This document shows positions 1 through 8,786 of a stretch of DNA of 64,000 bases, in pieces; positions within the stretch are counted from its first letter, which is position 1, and each line of letters begins with the position of its first letter. Under the pieces are notes generated by a model, which was not told where the DNA came from, ran no database searches, and saw only the letters and a list, made by a program, of their open reading frames with translations. A program made the position numbers and the translations under genes. This stretch comes from Bradyrhizobium tropiciagri (lineage in GTDB: Bacteria > Pseudomonadota > Alphaproteobacteria > Rhizobiales > Xanthobacteraceae). The stretch lies in NCBI RefSeq assembly GCF_018130505.1, contig NZ_JAFCKH010000001.1, positions 868,001 to 932,000 of the forward strand, read 5' to 3'.

Positions 1-62
1 AAGGTTTGATCCGTCGAGGGACAACCTCTATCTTGGCCAGGTTCCGCGCCAATGGAGACGCC

Positions 63-1205
63 ATGACCGCCGCCATCAACCCGTTCCGCATCGCCGTCGG
101 CGATGACGTGCTCGACGATCTCCGCAACCGGCTGCGCCGGACGCGCTGGCCGGAGGCTGAACTGGTCGACGACTGGAGCCAGGGCGCGCCGCTGAAATGG
201 ATCCAGGAAGTCTGCCGCTATTGGGCCGAGGATTACGACTGGCGGGCGCGCGAGGCGCAGCTCAACCGTTTCAGCCAATTCACGACCGAAATCGACGGGC
301 TCGACATCCATTTCATCCATGTCCGCTCCAGGCATCCGGAGGCGAGGCCGCTGATCATTACCCATGGCTGGCCGGGATCGGTGGTCGAATTCCACAAGGT
401 GATCGAGCCGCTGACCGATCCGACCGCGCATGGCGGCAGCGCGAGCGACGCTTTCCACGTGGTGTGCCCGTCGCTGCCCGGCTTCGGCTTCTCGGCCAAG
501 CCGACGGCGACCGGCTGGGGTGTTGATCGCATCGCCAGGGCCTGGTCCGTGCTGATGCAGCGGCTCGGCTACGGCGGCTACTTCGCGCAAGGCGGCGATT
601 GGGGTTCCGCGGTCACGACTGCGATCGGCGGCCTCGACGCCGCGCACTGCGCCGGCATCCATGTCACGCTTGCGATGTCGACCCGGCCCAATGTCGAGGG
701 ACAGCCGACGCCGGAAGAGACGCGGGCGCTGAACGGCATCAAATACTACGCCGATTGGGATTCCGGCTATTCCAAGCAGCAATCCACCCGGCCGCAGACG
801 CTCGGCTATGCGCTGACGGATTCGCCGAGCGGGCAGGCGGCCTGGATCCTGGAGAAGTTCTGGGCCTGGACCGATTGCGACGGCCATCCCGAGAACATCC
901 TGAGTCGCGACGAGCTGCTCGACAACGTCATGCTGTATTGGGTCACCGAGACGGCGGCCTCGTCGGCGCGGCTCTACTGGGAAAGCTTTGGCGCGAAAAA
1001 GCGCACCGTGCACAAGGTGACGGTGCCGACCGGCGTTGCGGTGTTTCCCAAGGAGATCGTCACGCCGGTGCGCAAATGGATGGAGGCGAGCTTCACCAAC
1101 ATCAGGCACTGGAGCGAGATGCAGAAGGGCGGTCACTTCTCGGCGTTCGAGCAGCCCGAGCTGTTTGTCGCCGACCTGCGCAAATTCTTCGGTACGCTGC
1201 GCTAG
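63..1205 (+). CDS. Epoxide hydrolase, EHN-domain alpha/beta hydrolase
   Basis: A 380-residue protein of the microsomal-type epoxide hydrolase family, which opens epoxides to diols through an aspartyl-ester intermediate. An N-terminal EHN-like lid (about residues 4-95) precedes the alpha/beta core. The oxyanion-hole motif HGWPGS is at about 101-106, the nucleophile motif GGDWGS puts Asp at about 179, and GGHFSAFE places the catalytic His at about 358. The ATG at 63 is chosen over an upstream in-frame TTG at 6 because GGAG lies just upstream and the family N-terminus (NPFRIAV) begins there. It converges on the aldolase-like gene. The physiological substrate cannot be read from sequence. Confidence 0.9.
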   Translation: MTAAINPFRIAVGDDVLDDLRNRLRRTRWPEAELVDDWSQGAPLKWIQEVCRYWAEDYDWRAREAQLNRFSQFTTEIDGLDIHFIHVRSRHPEARPLIITHGWPGSVVEFHKVIEPLTDPTAHGGSASDAFHVVCPSLPGFGFSAKPTATGWGVDRIARAWSVLMQRLGYGGYFAQGGDWGSAVTTAIGGLDAAHCAGIHVTLAMSTRPNVEGQPTPEETRALNGIKYYADWDSGYSKQQSTRPQTLGYALTDSPSGQAAWILEKFWAWTDCDGHPENILSRDELLDNVMLYWVTETAASSARLYWESFGAKKRTVHKVTVPTGVAVFPKEIVTPVRKWMEASFTNIRHWSEMQKGGHFSAFEQPELFVADLRKFFGTLR

Positions 1206-1277
1206 CGTCTTTCACGACGTCCTGTCGTCATTCGCGGGCGGCGCGTCAGCGTCGAGCGCTGCGTCTCCACCCACCGC

Positions 1278-1382
1278 TGTCATCGCCCGGCTCGACCGGG
1301 CGATCCAGTACGCCGCGGCCCATCCGTTCAACAACCACTGCCTCTGGAATACTGGATCACCCGGTCAAGCCGGGTGATGACA
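1278..1382. repeat. Long imperfect inverted repeat, dispersed intergenic palindrome type
   Basis: Two arms of about 33 nt (1278-1310 and 1350-1382) match as reverse complements except for about three positions; each arm is itself a hairpin around a CCCGG..CCGGG core. The 39-nt centre is unrelated. Such GTCATC..CCAGTA palindromes resemble intergenic repeats scattered through Bradyrhizobium genomes (from memory, not searched). It lies between two convergent genes. Confidence 0.75.
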
Positions 1383-1390
1383 CCGTGTTG

Positions 1391-1445
1391 TGTGGCGCGC
1401 GATGCGCCACATACCCAGTGTCGTCCTTACCTACTGCGACGACAC
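1391..1445. terminator. Two adjacent hairpins between convergent genes
   Basis: TGTGGCGC (1391-1398) pairs perfectly with GCGCCACA (1404-1411) over a 5-nt loop. GTGTCGTC (1418-1425) pairs with GACGACAC (1438-1445). Neither has a clear U-tract, so they are bidirectional terminator candidates for the epoxide hydrolase and aldolase genes, or part of the neighbouring repeat. Confidence 0.45.
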
Positions 1446-1469
1446 CGGGATCGGAACGTCGCGTCCCGC

Positions 1470-2264
1470 TCAATTCCGATACGACGGATCGGTGCGATCG
1501 AGCTTGCGCAGCAGCGCGGGCCAGGCGAGTTCGCCGTTGCGTGCGGCGCGGCCGGGCTTCGGCAGCATCCGCTCATAGGTGTCTTCGAGGATTTGCTTCG
1601 GCGGATAGACCAGCTTGGTGTTGCACGACAGCGCCATCACCTGGGTCTGGCAGGCACGCTCGAGGCGGAACAGCACGTTGAAGGCGGCCGGCACGGTTCG
1701 GCCGACCACCAGCAGGCCGTGATTGCGCAGGATCATCGCCTCGTTGTCGCCGAGGTCGCGCACCAGGCGTTCGCGCTCGTCGACATTGTCGGCGATGCCT
1801 TCGAAGTCGTGATAGGCGATGTGCAGGAAACGCATCGAGGTCTGCGCGATCGGCAGCAGGCCGCATTCCATCGCCGAGACCGCCATGCCGGCCGGCGTGT
1901 GGGTGTGCGCGACGCAATCCATGTCGTGCTTGGCCATGTGGATGGCGCTGTGAATCACAAAGCCGGCGACGTTGACGTCGTAGTCGGAGGCGTTGAACAG
2001 CGTGTTGCCGTGAACGTCGACCTTGATCAGGCTGGAGGCGTCGATCTCCTCATAGAGCATGCCGTAGGGATTGATCAGGAACTGGTCGGTGGTGCCGGGC
2101 ACGCGGCAGGAGATGTGGTTGGCGATCATCTCGGTCATGCCGTACACCGCCGTCAGGCGGTAGCAGGCCGCAAGATCGACGCGGACCTGCCACTCCTCGG
2201 CGCTCACCTGCTCGCGAACCGATTTGACGACCTTGACCGCGGGTGCGCTGACGGGCGGATTCAT
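1470..2264 (-). CDS. Class II aldolase/adducin family protein
   Basis: A 264-residue protein of the zinc-dependent class II aldolase/adducin fold (fuculose-phosphate aldolase-like). The metal-binding HTHTPAG motif is at about 120-126 and a further His lies in the RNHGLLVVG segment. The FVIHSAIH run before the HTH motif and the short C-terminal helix are typical of the stand-alone adducin-like subgroup, whose substrates are mostly unknown. The ATG at 2264 follows GGAGAGGA at good spacing; the frame stays open upstream, but that part is antisense to the glutathione transferase gene. It is transcribed divergently from that gene with about 180 nt between them. Confidence 0.88.
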   Translation of the reverse strand: MNPPVSAPAVKVVKSVREQVSAEEWQVRVDLAACYRLTAVYGMTEMIANHISCRVPGTTDQFLINPYGMLYEEIDASSLIKVDVHGNTLFNASDYDVNVAGFVIHSAIHMAKHDMDCVAHTHTPAGMAVSAMECGLLPIAQTSMRFLHIAYHDFEGIADNVDERERLVRDLGDNEAMILRNHGLLVVGRTVPAAFNVLFRLERACQTQVMALSCNTKLVYPPKQILEDTYERMLPKPGRAARNGELAWPALLRKLDRTDPSYRN

Positions 2265-2444
2265 GGCATTCCTCTCCTTGACGATCTCGACCGGCGAAGC
2301 CCGGCTGTTGCCGCGCAAGATAGCAGAAACCGCAACCGGACAACGGACGCCGCGTCTGCTTATTTGCAGGTCTGGCGGGCAAAATCCGAATGCGGCATTG
2401 GCGTGCGGCGGCTTCGATGCCATGCTGTGGCGTGGAGTATCAGG

Positions 2445-3455
2445 ATGACCATCGGCCGCTATCGCCTGATCGGATCGACCGCATCGCCCTATGCGATCAA
2501 GCTGCGCGCGCTGCTGCGCTACCGGCGGATCCCGCACGACTGGGTCATCATGACCAAGGCGCTGCGCGAGGCGACCGCGCACGTGAAGCCGATGCTGATC
2601 CCGGTGCTGCAATATCCCGACGGCAGCTATCGCGGCGAGACCACGACGCTGGCCTATGATCTGGAGGCACGGCACAGCGAGCGTTCGGTGATCCCCGAGG
2701 ACAAGGCGGTCGGCTTCGTCTGCGACCTGCTCGAGGACCTCGCCGACGAATGGGCGGTGAAGCCGCTGTTCCTCTATCGCTGGTGGGACGCAGAGGACCA
2801 GGCCTACGTCTCGCGCTGGGCCGCGGAGGAATGGTCGACCTCGGAGGCCGGCGCCGGCAGCCTCGAGGAAGTCGAGCAGTTCCGCGAGCGGCAGATTTCG
2901 CGGATGCCGATCCTCGGCGCGACCGCCGAGAACAAGCCGTTTCTCGACGAGAGCTATCGCCGCATCCTCGCGGCGTTCGAGCCGCATGTCGGCATGGCGA
3001 AGTATCTGTTCGGCAGCCGGCCGTCGCTGGCGGATTTCGCCTGGTTCGGGCAGCTCAGCGAGATGGCGACCGACCCGACGCCGATGCGGATCATGCGCGA
3101 GCGGGCGCCGTTCACGGATCACTGGGTGCGGCGGCTCGACGACGCGTCCGGGGTCGATGGCACGTGGTATCCGCGCCAACAGGCGCTCGGCGGATTTGCC
3201 GAGGCCCTGCTGCGGATCGCCGGCGAGCTCTATCTGCCGTTCCTGGCCGCGAACGCGGATGCATTCGCAAAGGGGCTGGAGCGGCTCGAGATCAGCGTGT
3301 GGGGCCTCTCCTACGCGCTGGCGCCGTTCAAATATCAGGTCAAATGCCTGCAGCAGCTGCGTGACAAGTTCGCCGCGCTCGGTGCCGACGATCGCACCGC
3401 GCTGAAACCCGTGCTGGAGCGCACCGGGTGCTGGGCCGTGCTTGCGGCAAAATAG
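2445..3455 (+). CDS. Glutathione S-transferase family protein, extended C-terminus
   Basis: A 336-residue protein. The N-terminus (residues 4-80; GSTASPYAIKLRALLRY, then an IPVLQYPDG cis-Pro region and a GETTTLAYDLE segment) fits the thioredoxin-like GST N domain. The rest is helical with FGSRPSLADFAWFGQL, a typical GST C-domain element. It is about 100 residues longer than common GSTs; the extra C-terminal helical part (from about 250) resembles the long GST-like proteins of rhizobia. It probably conjugates or reduces electrophiles with glutathione in the cytoplasm. The ATG at 2445 is chosen at the start of the GST fold; the ribosome site (GGAG, GG) is weak. Confidence 0.82.
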   Translation: MTIGRYRLIGSTASPYAIKLRALLRYRRIPHDWVIMTKALREATAHVKPMLIPVLQYPDGSYRGETTTLAYDLEARHSERSVIPEDKAVGFVCDLLEDLADEWAVKPLFLYRWWDAEDQAYVSRWAAEEWSTSEAGAGSLEEVEQFRERQISRMPILGATAENKPFLDESYRRILAAFEPHVGMAKYLFGSRPSLADFAWFGQLSEMATDPTPMRIMRERAPFTDHWVRRLDDASGVDGTWYPRQQALGGFAEALLRIAGELYLPFLAANADAFAKGLERLEISVWGLSYALAPFKYQVKCLQQLRDKFAALGADDRTALKPVLERTGCWAVLAAK

Positions 3456-3591
3456 TCATCAGGGAGATGAGCTGGTTGTTTGAAATTACAGGTTGTATTA
3501 CCGTTGCCGGCATTGAATCGTGCTGAGCTGATTTCAAGCGGAACGCCAGGCAAGAAATGCTCGGCGAGCCTGGTTCCCCTGGAGCAGATTA

Positions 3592-5697
3592 ATGAAGGCA
3601 ATTTACCGTCTGGGACGAGGCCTCTTCGCCTCGCTGAAATCGCTTGTTGTGACGTTGCTCATCCTGATCGCCCTGGTCTTCGCCTGCAATTTGCTGTTGT
3701 TCCCAACCTACCGTCATCTTCCCTCACGCGCATTGGCGCCGGAATCCGCGTCTTGCGTCGATGCACTATCGCCGGGATGGACGATCCTCGCCCAGTCGGG
3801 CTCGGACGCGGCAGATAGCGAGCAAAGCGTCGAGTGGTCTGCGGTCGATCGCGATCCGGTCTGGAAGAGGAAATTCTCCTGCTCGCTGCAGCGTCATCTC
3901 ATCCCCGGCTACAGCTATACGTCGGGGGATGGAACCAAGGTCGACTCGCTCTCGTACGACCTGGCGTTCATCGAGTTTCAGGAGGACGGAAAGCCGTACG
4001 TTCTGAGAGAGGAATGTGCGGCTGACGCGGACTGCATCAAGGAGCGCGGGATTGCTGTGCGCCGCCAGGGCCGGGCACAGATCGAGCCCCTGCTTGCGAA
4101 GCTCAAGGAGAGTGCCAAGCAGGGCGAAGCCAACTACGTCATTGCCTTCGTGCATGGCTGGCGCCACGACGCATCGATCGGCGACGGCAACGTCGGTGAC
4201 CTGCAGCTCTATGCGGCTCACGCGGCACGCTTCCTCGCCGATCGCGCCGCCAGCAACCCGCAGCTCAAGAATCCTCGCGTCACCGCGGTCTATCTCGGCT
4301 GGAGAGGGGCGCGCACCGACGAGAACTGGCTGCAGCGCAACGTCCCTTGGGTCGGAGGAATGATCGGCACCTTCTCGGCCGTGCTGACATTGTTCGACCG
4401 CAAGCCGGTCAGCGAATCGGTCGCTCCGGCGGCGCTTTCGGCGCTGCGCCTGATCGAGAGCACGCTGGCGATCGATGCCTACACGGGCGATGTCCCCGGG
4501 CCCAATCCGAACAAGATGCTGGTGGTGGGCCATTCGCTGGGCGGCAACATGCTGATCACGGCGCTGCAGGATCCCTTGATCAAGAAGATCGAGGCGCATG
4601 TGCCTGAGCACTACGTTTCGCCGGTGCTCGGCGATCTCGTCGTCCTGATCAACCCGGCCGCCGAAGCATGGAAGTGGACGAGCATCCAGCGCGCGCTCTG
4701 GTACAAGCTGGCCCTGATCAACGGTGAGCGCCGCAGCCCCGAAGAGTATGCGAACTCGCAGAAGTACTTTCGAAACGACCAGCGCCCGATCATCATCGCG
4801 GCGACCGCGGCCCGCAATTGGCCGCCTGGAGGCCGTCAACAGATCGACTGCACCTACACTGCTGGTCCCGTGAAAACCAGTGTTGATCGCGCAGCGGCGC
4901 GCGCAGCTGAGAATGCCTACGTCCAGCGCGTCGTCAAATATGACTGGGCGACGCATGACATGTTTCCGGCGTTCAAGGGCGATCTAAGACCGCTGGCCGA
5001 CCGGATCGAGCAGTGGGGCACCGGAACGGACCCGAACGATGAATGCGCGCAGCGAGGCATTCCCTGGACGCAGCACCTTCTGCATCCGCTTCGTGCTGCC
5101 GCGATCGGCGTCAGCGGCGTGCTTCGCGTTCTGCCGTTCATGGTTACCGATCCCGAGCAGACCCGAACCGTCGGCAATCTCGATCCGCCGCGATCGCTTT
5201 CGGCAAGCCTGGCGCGCTACGGAGCCACGATGCGGCCGTTCGGCACGACGCATGAGTTGAGCCGTTCGGACAAGAAGAGCCAGTATGGCCTGCGCAAGAT
5301 ATCTGACCGTGAGGAGGACAAGGGCAACGACAAGGAGGTACCGCTTCGCTACGGCGAAGTGATACGCGCGGAAGCGGCGTGTCCGGCGGCCAACAACTGG
5401 CTGTCCCGCGTCAAGACGGTGAAGATCACGCAGGACAGGCAGCCCTACGCGACGAACTGGGACACCCGCGATCTGCCGGCAAGCACGATCGTGGGTGAGG
5501 GGTTCCCGGCGCTGAGATTCGTGCACGGATTCGACAAGGGCGGAATCGCGCCGCCGACGCGTCCCAACGATCCATTCTGGAATCTCAGGGCGTTCGACAC
5601 GGCGCTTGCCGAGCACAACGGTTATCTGCTCTCGTCGTTCATCTGCGCCATCAACCAGTTGGTGCTCGATGACATCACAACGATAACCCAGCAATGA
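3592..5697 (+). CDS. Membrane-anchored alpha/beta hydrolase, unknown substrate
   Basis: A 701-residue protein with one strong N-terminal membrane segment (about residues 14-38), so the bulk is probably periplasmic. A hydrolase core is indicated by VHGWRHD at about 187-193 (oxyanion-side strand and loop) and the nucleophile elbow GHSLGG at about 313-318 (Ser315). YLGWRG between them recalls DUF900-like esterases. The C-terminal 250 residues show no family I recognise. The ATG at 3592 has GGAG ten nt upstream. It seems monocistronic and converges on the DsbA-like gene with only 17 nt between stops. Substrate and catalytic acid remain unassigned. Confidence 0.75.
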   Translation: MKAIYRLGRGLFASLKSLVVTLLILIALVFACNLLLFPTYRHLPSRALAPESASCVDALSPGWTILAQSGSDAADSEQSVEWSAVDRDPVWKRKFSCSLQRHLIPGYSYTSGDGTKVDSLSYDLAFIEFQEDGKPYVLREECAADADCIKERGIAVRRQGRAQIEPLLAKLKESAKQGEANYVIAFVHGWRHDASIGDGNVGDLQLYAAHAARFLADRAASNPQLKNPRVTAVYLGWRGARTDENWLQRNVPWVGGMIGTFSAVLTLFDRKPVSESVAPAALSALRLIESTLAIDAYTGDVPGPNPNKMLVVGHSLGGNMLITALQDPLIKKIEAHVPEHYVSPVLGDLVVLINPAAEAWKWTSIQRALWYKLALINGERRSPEEYANSQKYFRNDQRPIIIAATAARNWPPGGRQQIDCTYTAGPVKTSVDRAAARAAENAYVQRVVKYDWATHDMFPAFKGDLRPLADRIEQWGTGTDPNDECAQRGIPWTQHLLHPLRAAAIGVSGVLRVLPFMVTDPEQTRTVGNLDPPRSLSASLARYGATMRPFGTTHELSRSDKKSQYGLRKISDREEDKGNDKEVPLRYGEVIRAEAACPAANNWLSRVKTVKITQDRQPYATNWDTRDLPASTIVGEGFPALRFVHGFDKGGIAPPTRPNDPFWNLRAFDTALAEHNGYLLSSFICAINQLVLDDITTITQQ

Positions 5698-5714
5698 GCC
5701 GCGTGGCCGGCGCC

Positions 5715-6347
5715 CTATTTGCGGTGCCGGCTGCCGAGCGCGGTTGCGATGGTTTCGGGATGGTTGATCCGCTCGATCAGCATGTCGATGCGGTCGCCAC
5801 CCCAGAACAGTTCGCCGTTGAACACCATGGTGGGAACGCCGAATACGCCGAGCGCCTCGGCTTCATCGATGATGCGGTCGTGCTCGGCGCGGGCGGGCCC
5901 GCGGACATAGGCTTCGAACCCGGCGGCGTCGCCGCCGATCGCGGCGATCACGCCGGAGATTTCCGACAGTTCGTCAATCTCCAGCTCATGGTTCCAGAAG
6001 CGGCGAAACACCGCATCGTGATAGCGACGAAACAGCCCGTGACGCTGCGCGAACAGCATGCCAGCGCTGGAATGAAACGCGTCGTAGATTCGGCGCGGGC
6101 CCTTCATGACGAGGCCCTGCGCATTCGCAAAACGCCGCGCGTCCATATAGGAGTAACGCACCTTGCGCCAGAAGTGCGGCGTACGCGCCTCCACCGTGCC
6201 CATGAATTCGGGAATGCGCAGCGTGTAGGGCAGCCATTCCAGCTCCACGCCGTACGTCTCCTCGAGCGCGAACAGGCGCGCGTTGGCGACATAGGCGTAG
6301 GGACTCTTGTAGTCGGTGTAGACTCGTACCCGTGGCTTTTCCATCAT
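5715..6347 (-). CDS. DsbA-family isomerase, 2-hydroxychromene-2-carboxylate isomerase-like
   Basis: A 210-residue protein of the GST-kappa/DsbA fold. The N-terminal YTDYKSPYAY motif has Ser where disulfide oxidases have CxxC, as in 2-hydroxychromene-2-carboxylate isomerases, which use glutathione in naphthalene-type catabolism. The C-terminal GVFGVPTMVFNGELFWGGDR carries the cis-Pro and the FWGxDR signature of the family. Two adjacent ATGs (6347 and 6344) follow GAGGA; the upstream one is listed. No aromatic ring-cleavage genes are adjacent, so the true substrate is open. Confidence 0.85.
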   Translation of the reverse strand: MMEKPRVRVYTDYKSPYAYVANARLFALEETYGVELEWLPYTLRIPEFMGTVEARTPHFWRKVRYSYMDARRFANAQGLVMKGPRRIYDAFHSSAGMLFAQRHGLFRRYHDAVFRRFWNHELEIDELSEISGVIAAIGGDAAGFEAYVRGPARAEHDRIIDEAEALGVFGVPTMVFNGELFWGGDRIDMLIERINHPETIATALGSRHRK

Positions 6348-6850
6348 TGTTCCTCACCCGGCTCGGAGGATTGTTTCTGATCGGGCGCGTCGGTGCAATG
6401 CGGCGTGGCGAGGGGGAGATCGCAGGCAAACGAATGGGCCCCGGTGCATTCAAGCATCAGCGGGGCCCTGCTACTTCGTTTTAGCGAAGGATATCTGGTA
6501 GACACCAGTGGTGTTTCGGGACCTAAAAGCGCTTGGCCTTTGCGCTCCTGTCCTGCGGATATGTTCAGATTGTCGGCGGTGTACGCGGCTAGCAGCTGCT
6601 GTTCGCCTCAACGTGCACCGAGACCTTGCCGCTGAGCAAGGTCGCTGGCTTGCGCCGGTGGCGTCATGCTCCTCTCCAAGGGTGGGCCGACGGACATCTG
6701 TCCGCTTCTTCTGCCTGGCGGCCGATCCTGTAATCGTCCGTCAATTCCTGCGATGCGGGGAGCCGCGCTCCCTTCACCCCTACAGGTGCAGTCAGCGAAA
6801 TGCTGCGGCAGATATCGCGGTCTGTCAAGTTAACGAGAAGGCTATTCAGG
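6348..6850. other. Intergenic stretch without a recognisable gene
   Basis: About 500 nt between the isomerase start and the monooxygenase stop. No frame gives a family-like protein. The only coding-like signal is a strong GGAGAGGAGC Shine-Dalgarno directly before an ATG on the minus strand (6667), leading to a 19-codon frame that ends at 6608. This could be a leader peptide or the start of a decayed gene. Confidence 0.5.
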
Positions 6851-8773
6851 TCAGGCTTGCTGTCCGGACCTGGTCTGTCGGTAGTGGCTGAAATCCGGAT
6901 CGTGGGTCATCTGCCAGTAGTCGACGAAGCGCCACGGCATCGCCGAGAACACGCGCCCGAGTTTGTTGCGGTAATACGTCGTCATTCCCGGATGCGTCCA
7001 GATCAGTTGCTCATGCTCGGCATCGACGCTCTTGATGTATCGATCATGCGCATCGGGATGCACGTCGATCGCGGCGATGCCGTTCTCGATCATCGCGACG
7101 AGGCAAGCCGAGATGTAACGGCTCTGGCATTCCGACTGGAAGATTACGCTGCCGCCATGCGCGGGTCCGGAGTTCGGTCCGAGCATCAGGAAGAGATTTG
7201 GAAAGTTCGGCACGGTGAGGCCGAGATAGGCGGTCGGATTGTCATCGCGCCAAGCCTGCTTGAGGTTGTTGCCGTCACGCCCGGTGATGTTGAGCCGCGC
7301 CGCCATCTCCGAGACCTTGAAGCCGGTCGAGATCACGACGATGTCGTGCGGCCGTAGCTTGCCATCAGCCGTTACGATTCCTTCCGGCGCGAAACGGTCG
7401 ATTGGCTCGGTTACGAGCTCGACATTCGGCTTGGTCAGCGTCCTGAACCAGTTGTTGTCGAGCAGGATGCGCTTGCCGTAGGGCGGATAGGTCGGCACGC
7501 ATTTCTCGATCAGGTCGGGGCGGTCCTTCAATTCGGACAGAATGAACTCGGTCAGCTCCTGGCGATGCCGGTCATTGCCCTTGTTGACGGCGCGGTCCGG
7601 ATGCGGCCACGCTGGGTCCTTGCGCAGGAACGGCAGCAGGCCGTCGCCGTAACGCCAGAACATGTTGAAGCGATACCACTGCACATAGAACGGCAGATGC
7701 GCGAGCAGCCATTGCGCGCCTTCGGTGATCGGGTCGGAGTAGCCCTTCACCGGCCGCGCCCATTGCGCGGTGCGCTGGTAGACCGTGACCGAGGCGACGC
7801 GATCGGCGATCGACGGCACCAGCTGCATCGCGGTCGCGCCGGTGCCGATCACCGCGACATGCTTGCCGTCGAGCTTGATGTCGTCGGACCACAGCGCCGA
7901 ATGCACCTTCAAGCCTCTGAAATCCTCATCGTCGCTGAAGCGGGCAGGCGAGGGATCGTTGAGCTGGCCGATCGCGCTGACCAGCGCGGTCGACTCGAAG
8001 GTCTCTTCACCATCGCCGGTCCTGAGCGTCGAGACCCATCGCCGCTTTGCCTCGTCCCAGTGCGATGCGACCAGCTCGGTGTTGAGCCGGACGTTCCGGC
8101 GAATGTCGTGCTCGCGGACAACCTTGAGCAGATAATCCAGCAGCTCCTGACGCTGCGCGAAATAGCGCGTCCATGGATTGCGCTCGCCGAACGAGAACGA
8201 ATAGGAGTGGTTCGGCGTATCGACGCCGCAGCCGGGATAGCGGTTGACGTACCAGGTGCCACCGATCTCGTCGTTCTTCTCGACGATCGTGTAGGGGATG
8301 CCGAGCCGCCCGAGCGCGACGCCGAGCGCGATCGCGCAAACGCCGGCGCCGATGATCAGCACGTGCTGCTGCGCCAGCGCCGCGCTGGAGGGGCGATTGT
8401 GCCAGCGCGCCTCGCGCGGGATGAAACCCATCTCCTCGCGCATCAGCGGCGCATATTCCGGCGTGACATTCTCACCGAGCGTCGCGCGCATCATCCGCAG
8501 CATCAGCTCATCGCCGGGATCGGTGATGACGGGGTTCGGCGTGCCGTTCGCGAACAGGTTCAGCACCGCTGCGCGGATCTCATCCTGGATCTGCTGCGGC
8601 ACGCCGGCATCCGGATCGGGGATCAGGCGGACGTCGCGCTTCGGCTTGTAGGGCGGCTCCAGCCACTTCTCGTCGCCGGTCATGTGCACCAGCACCATCA
8701 GCAGCACGCGGATGTCGCCTTCCGCGATCGCGGAGGACAGATCGAGGGGCTTGCGCGAGAGCTCGATGTTCAT
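6851..8773 (-). CDS. Flavin-containing (Baeyer-Villiger type) monooxygenase
   Basis: A 640-residue FAD/NADPH monooxygenase. After an unusual N-terminal extension of about 135 residues come the FAD Rossmann motif IIGAGVCA (about 140-147), EIGGTW (169-174), the Baeyer-Villiger fingerprint FRGLKVHSALW (285-295) and a second Rossmann GTGATA (310-315). Type I enzymes insert oxygen beside a ketone to give an ester or lactone. The residue after the fingerprint Trp is Ser rather than the usual Pro or Asp. The ATG at 8773 is preceded by GAGGA and lies 13 nt after the SDR stop in the same operon. It is the last gene of the leftward TetR operon, which suggests a ketone intermediate in island 1. Confidence 0.88.
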   Translation of the reverse strand: MNIELSRKPLDLSSAIAEGDIRVLLMVLVHMTGDEKWLEPPYKPKRDVRLIPDPDAGVPQQIQDEIRAAVLNLFANGTPNPVITDPGDELMLRMMRATLGENVTPEYAPLMREEMGFIPREARWHNRPSSAALAQQHVLIIGAGVCAIALGVALGRLGIPYTIVEKNDEIGGTWYVNRYPGCGVDTPNHSYSFSFGERNPWTRYFAQRQELLDYLLKVVREHDIRRNVRLNTELVASHWDEAKRRWVSTLRTGDGEETFESTALVSAIGQLNDPSPARFSDDEDFRGLKVHSALWSDDIKLDGKHVAVIGTGATAMQLVPSIADRVASVTVYQRTAQWARPVKGYSDPITEGAQWLLAHLPFYVQWYRFNMFWRYGDGLLPFLRKDPAWPHPDRAVNKGNDRHRQELTEFILSELKDRPDLIEKCVPTYPPYGKRILLDNNWFRTLTKPNVELVTEPIDRFAPEGIVTADGKLRPHDIVVISTGFKVSEMAARLNITGRDGNNLKQAWRDDNPTAYLGLTVPNFPNLFLMLGPNSGPAHGGSVIFQSECQSRYISACLVAMIENGIAAIDVHPDAHDRYIKSVDAEHEQLIWTHPGMTTYYRNKLGRVFSAMPWRFVDYWQMTHDPDFSHYRQTRSGQQA

Positions 8774-8786
8774 GGGGCGTTCGTCC

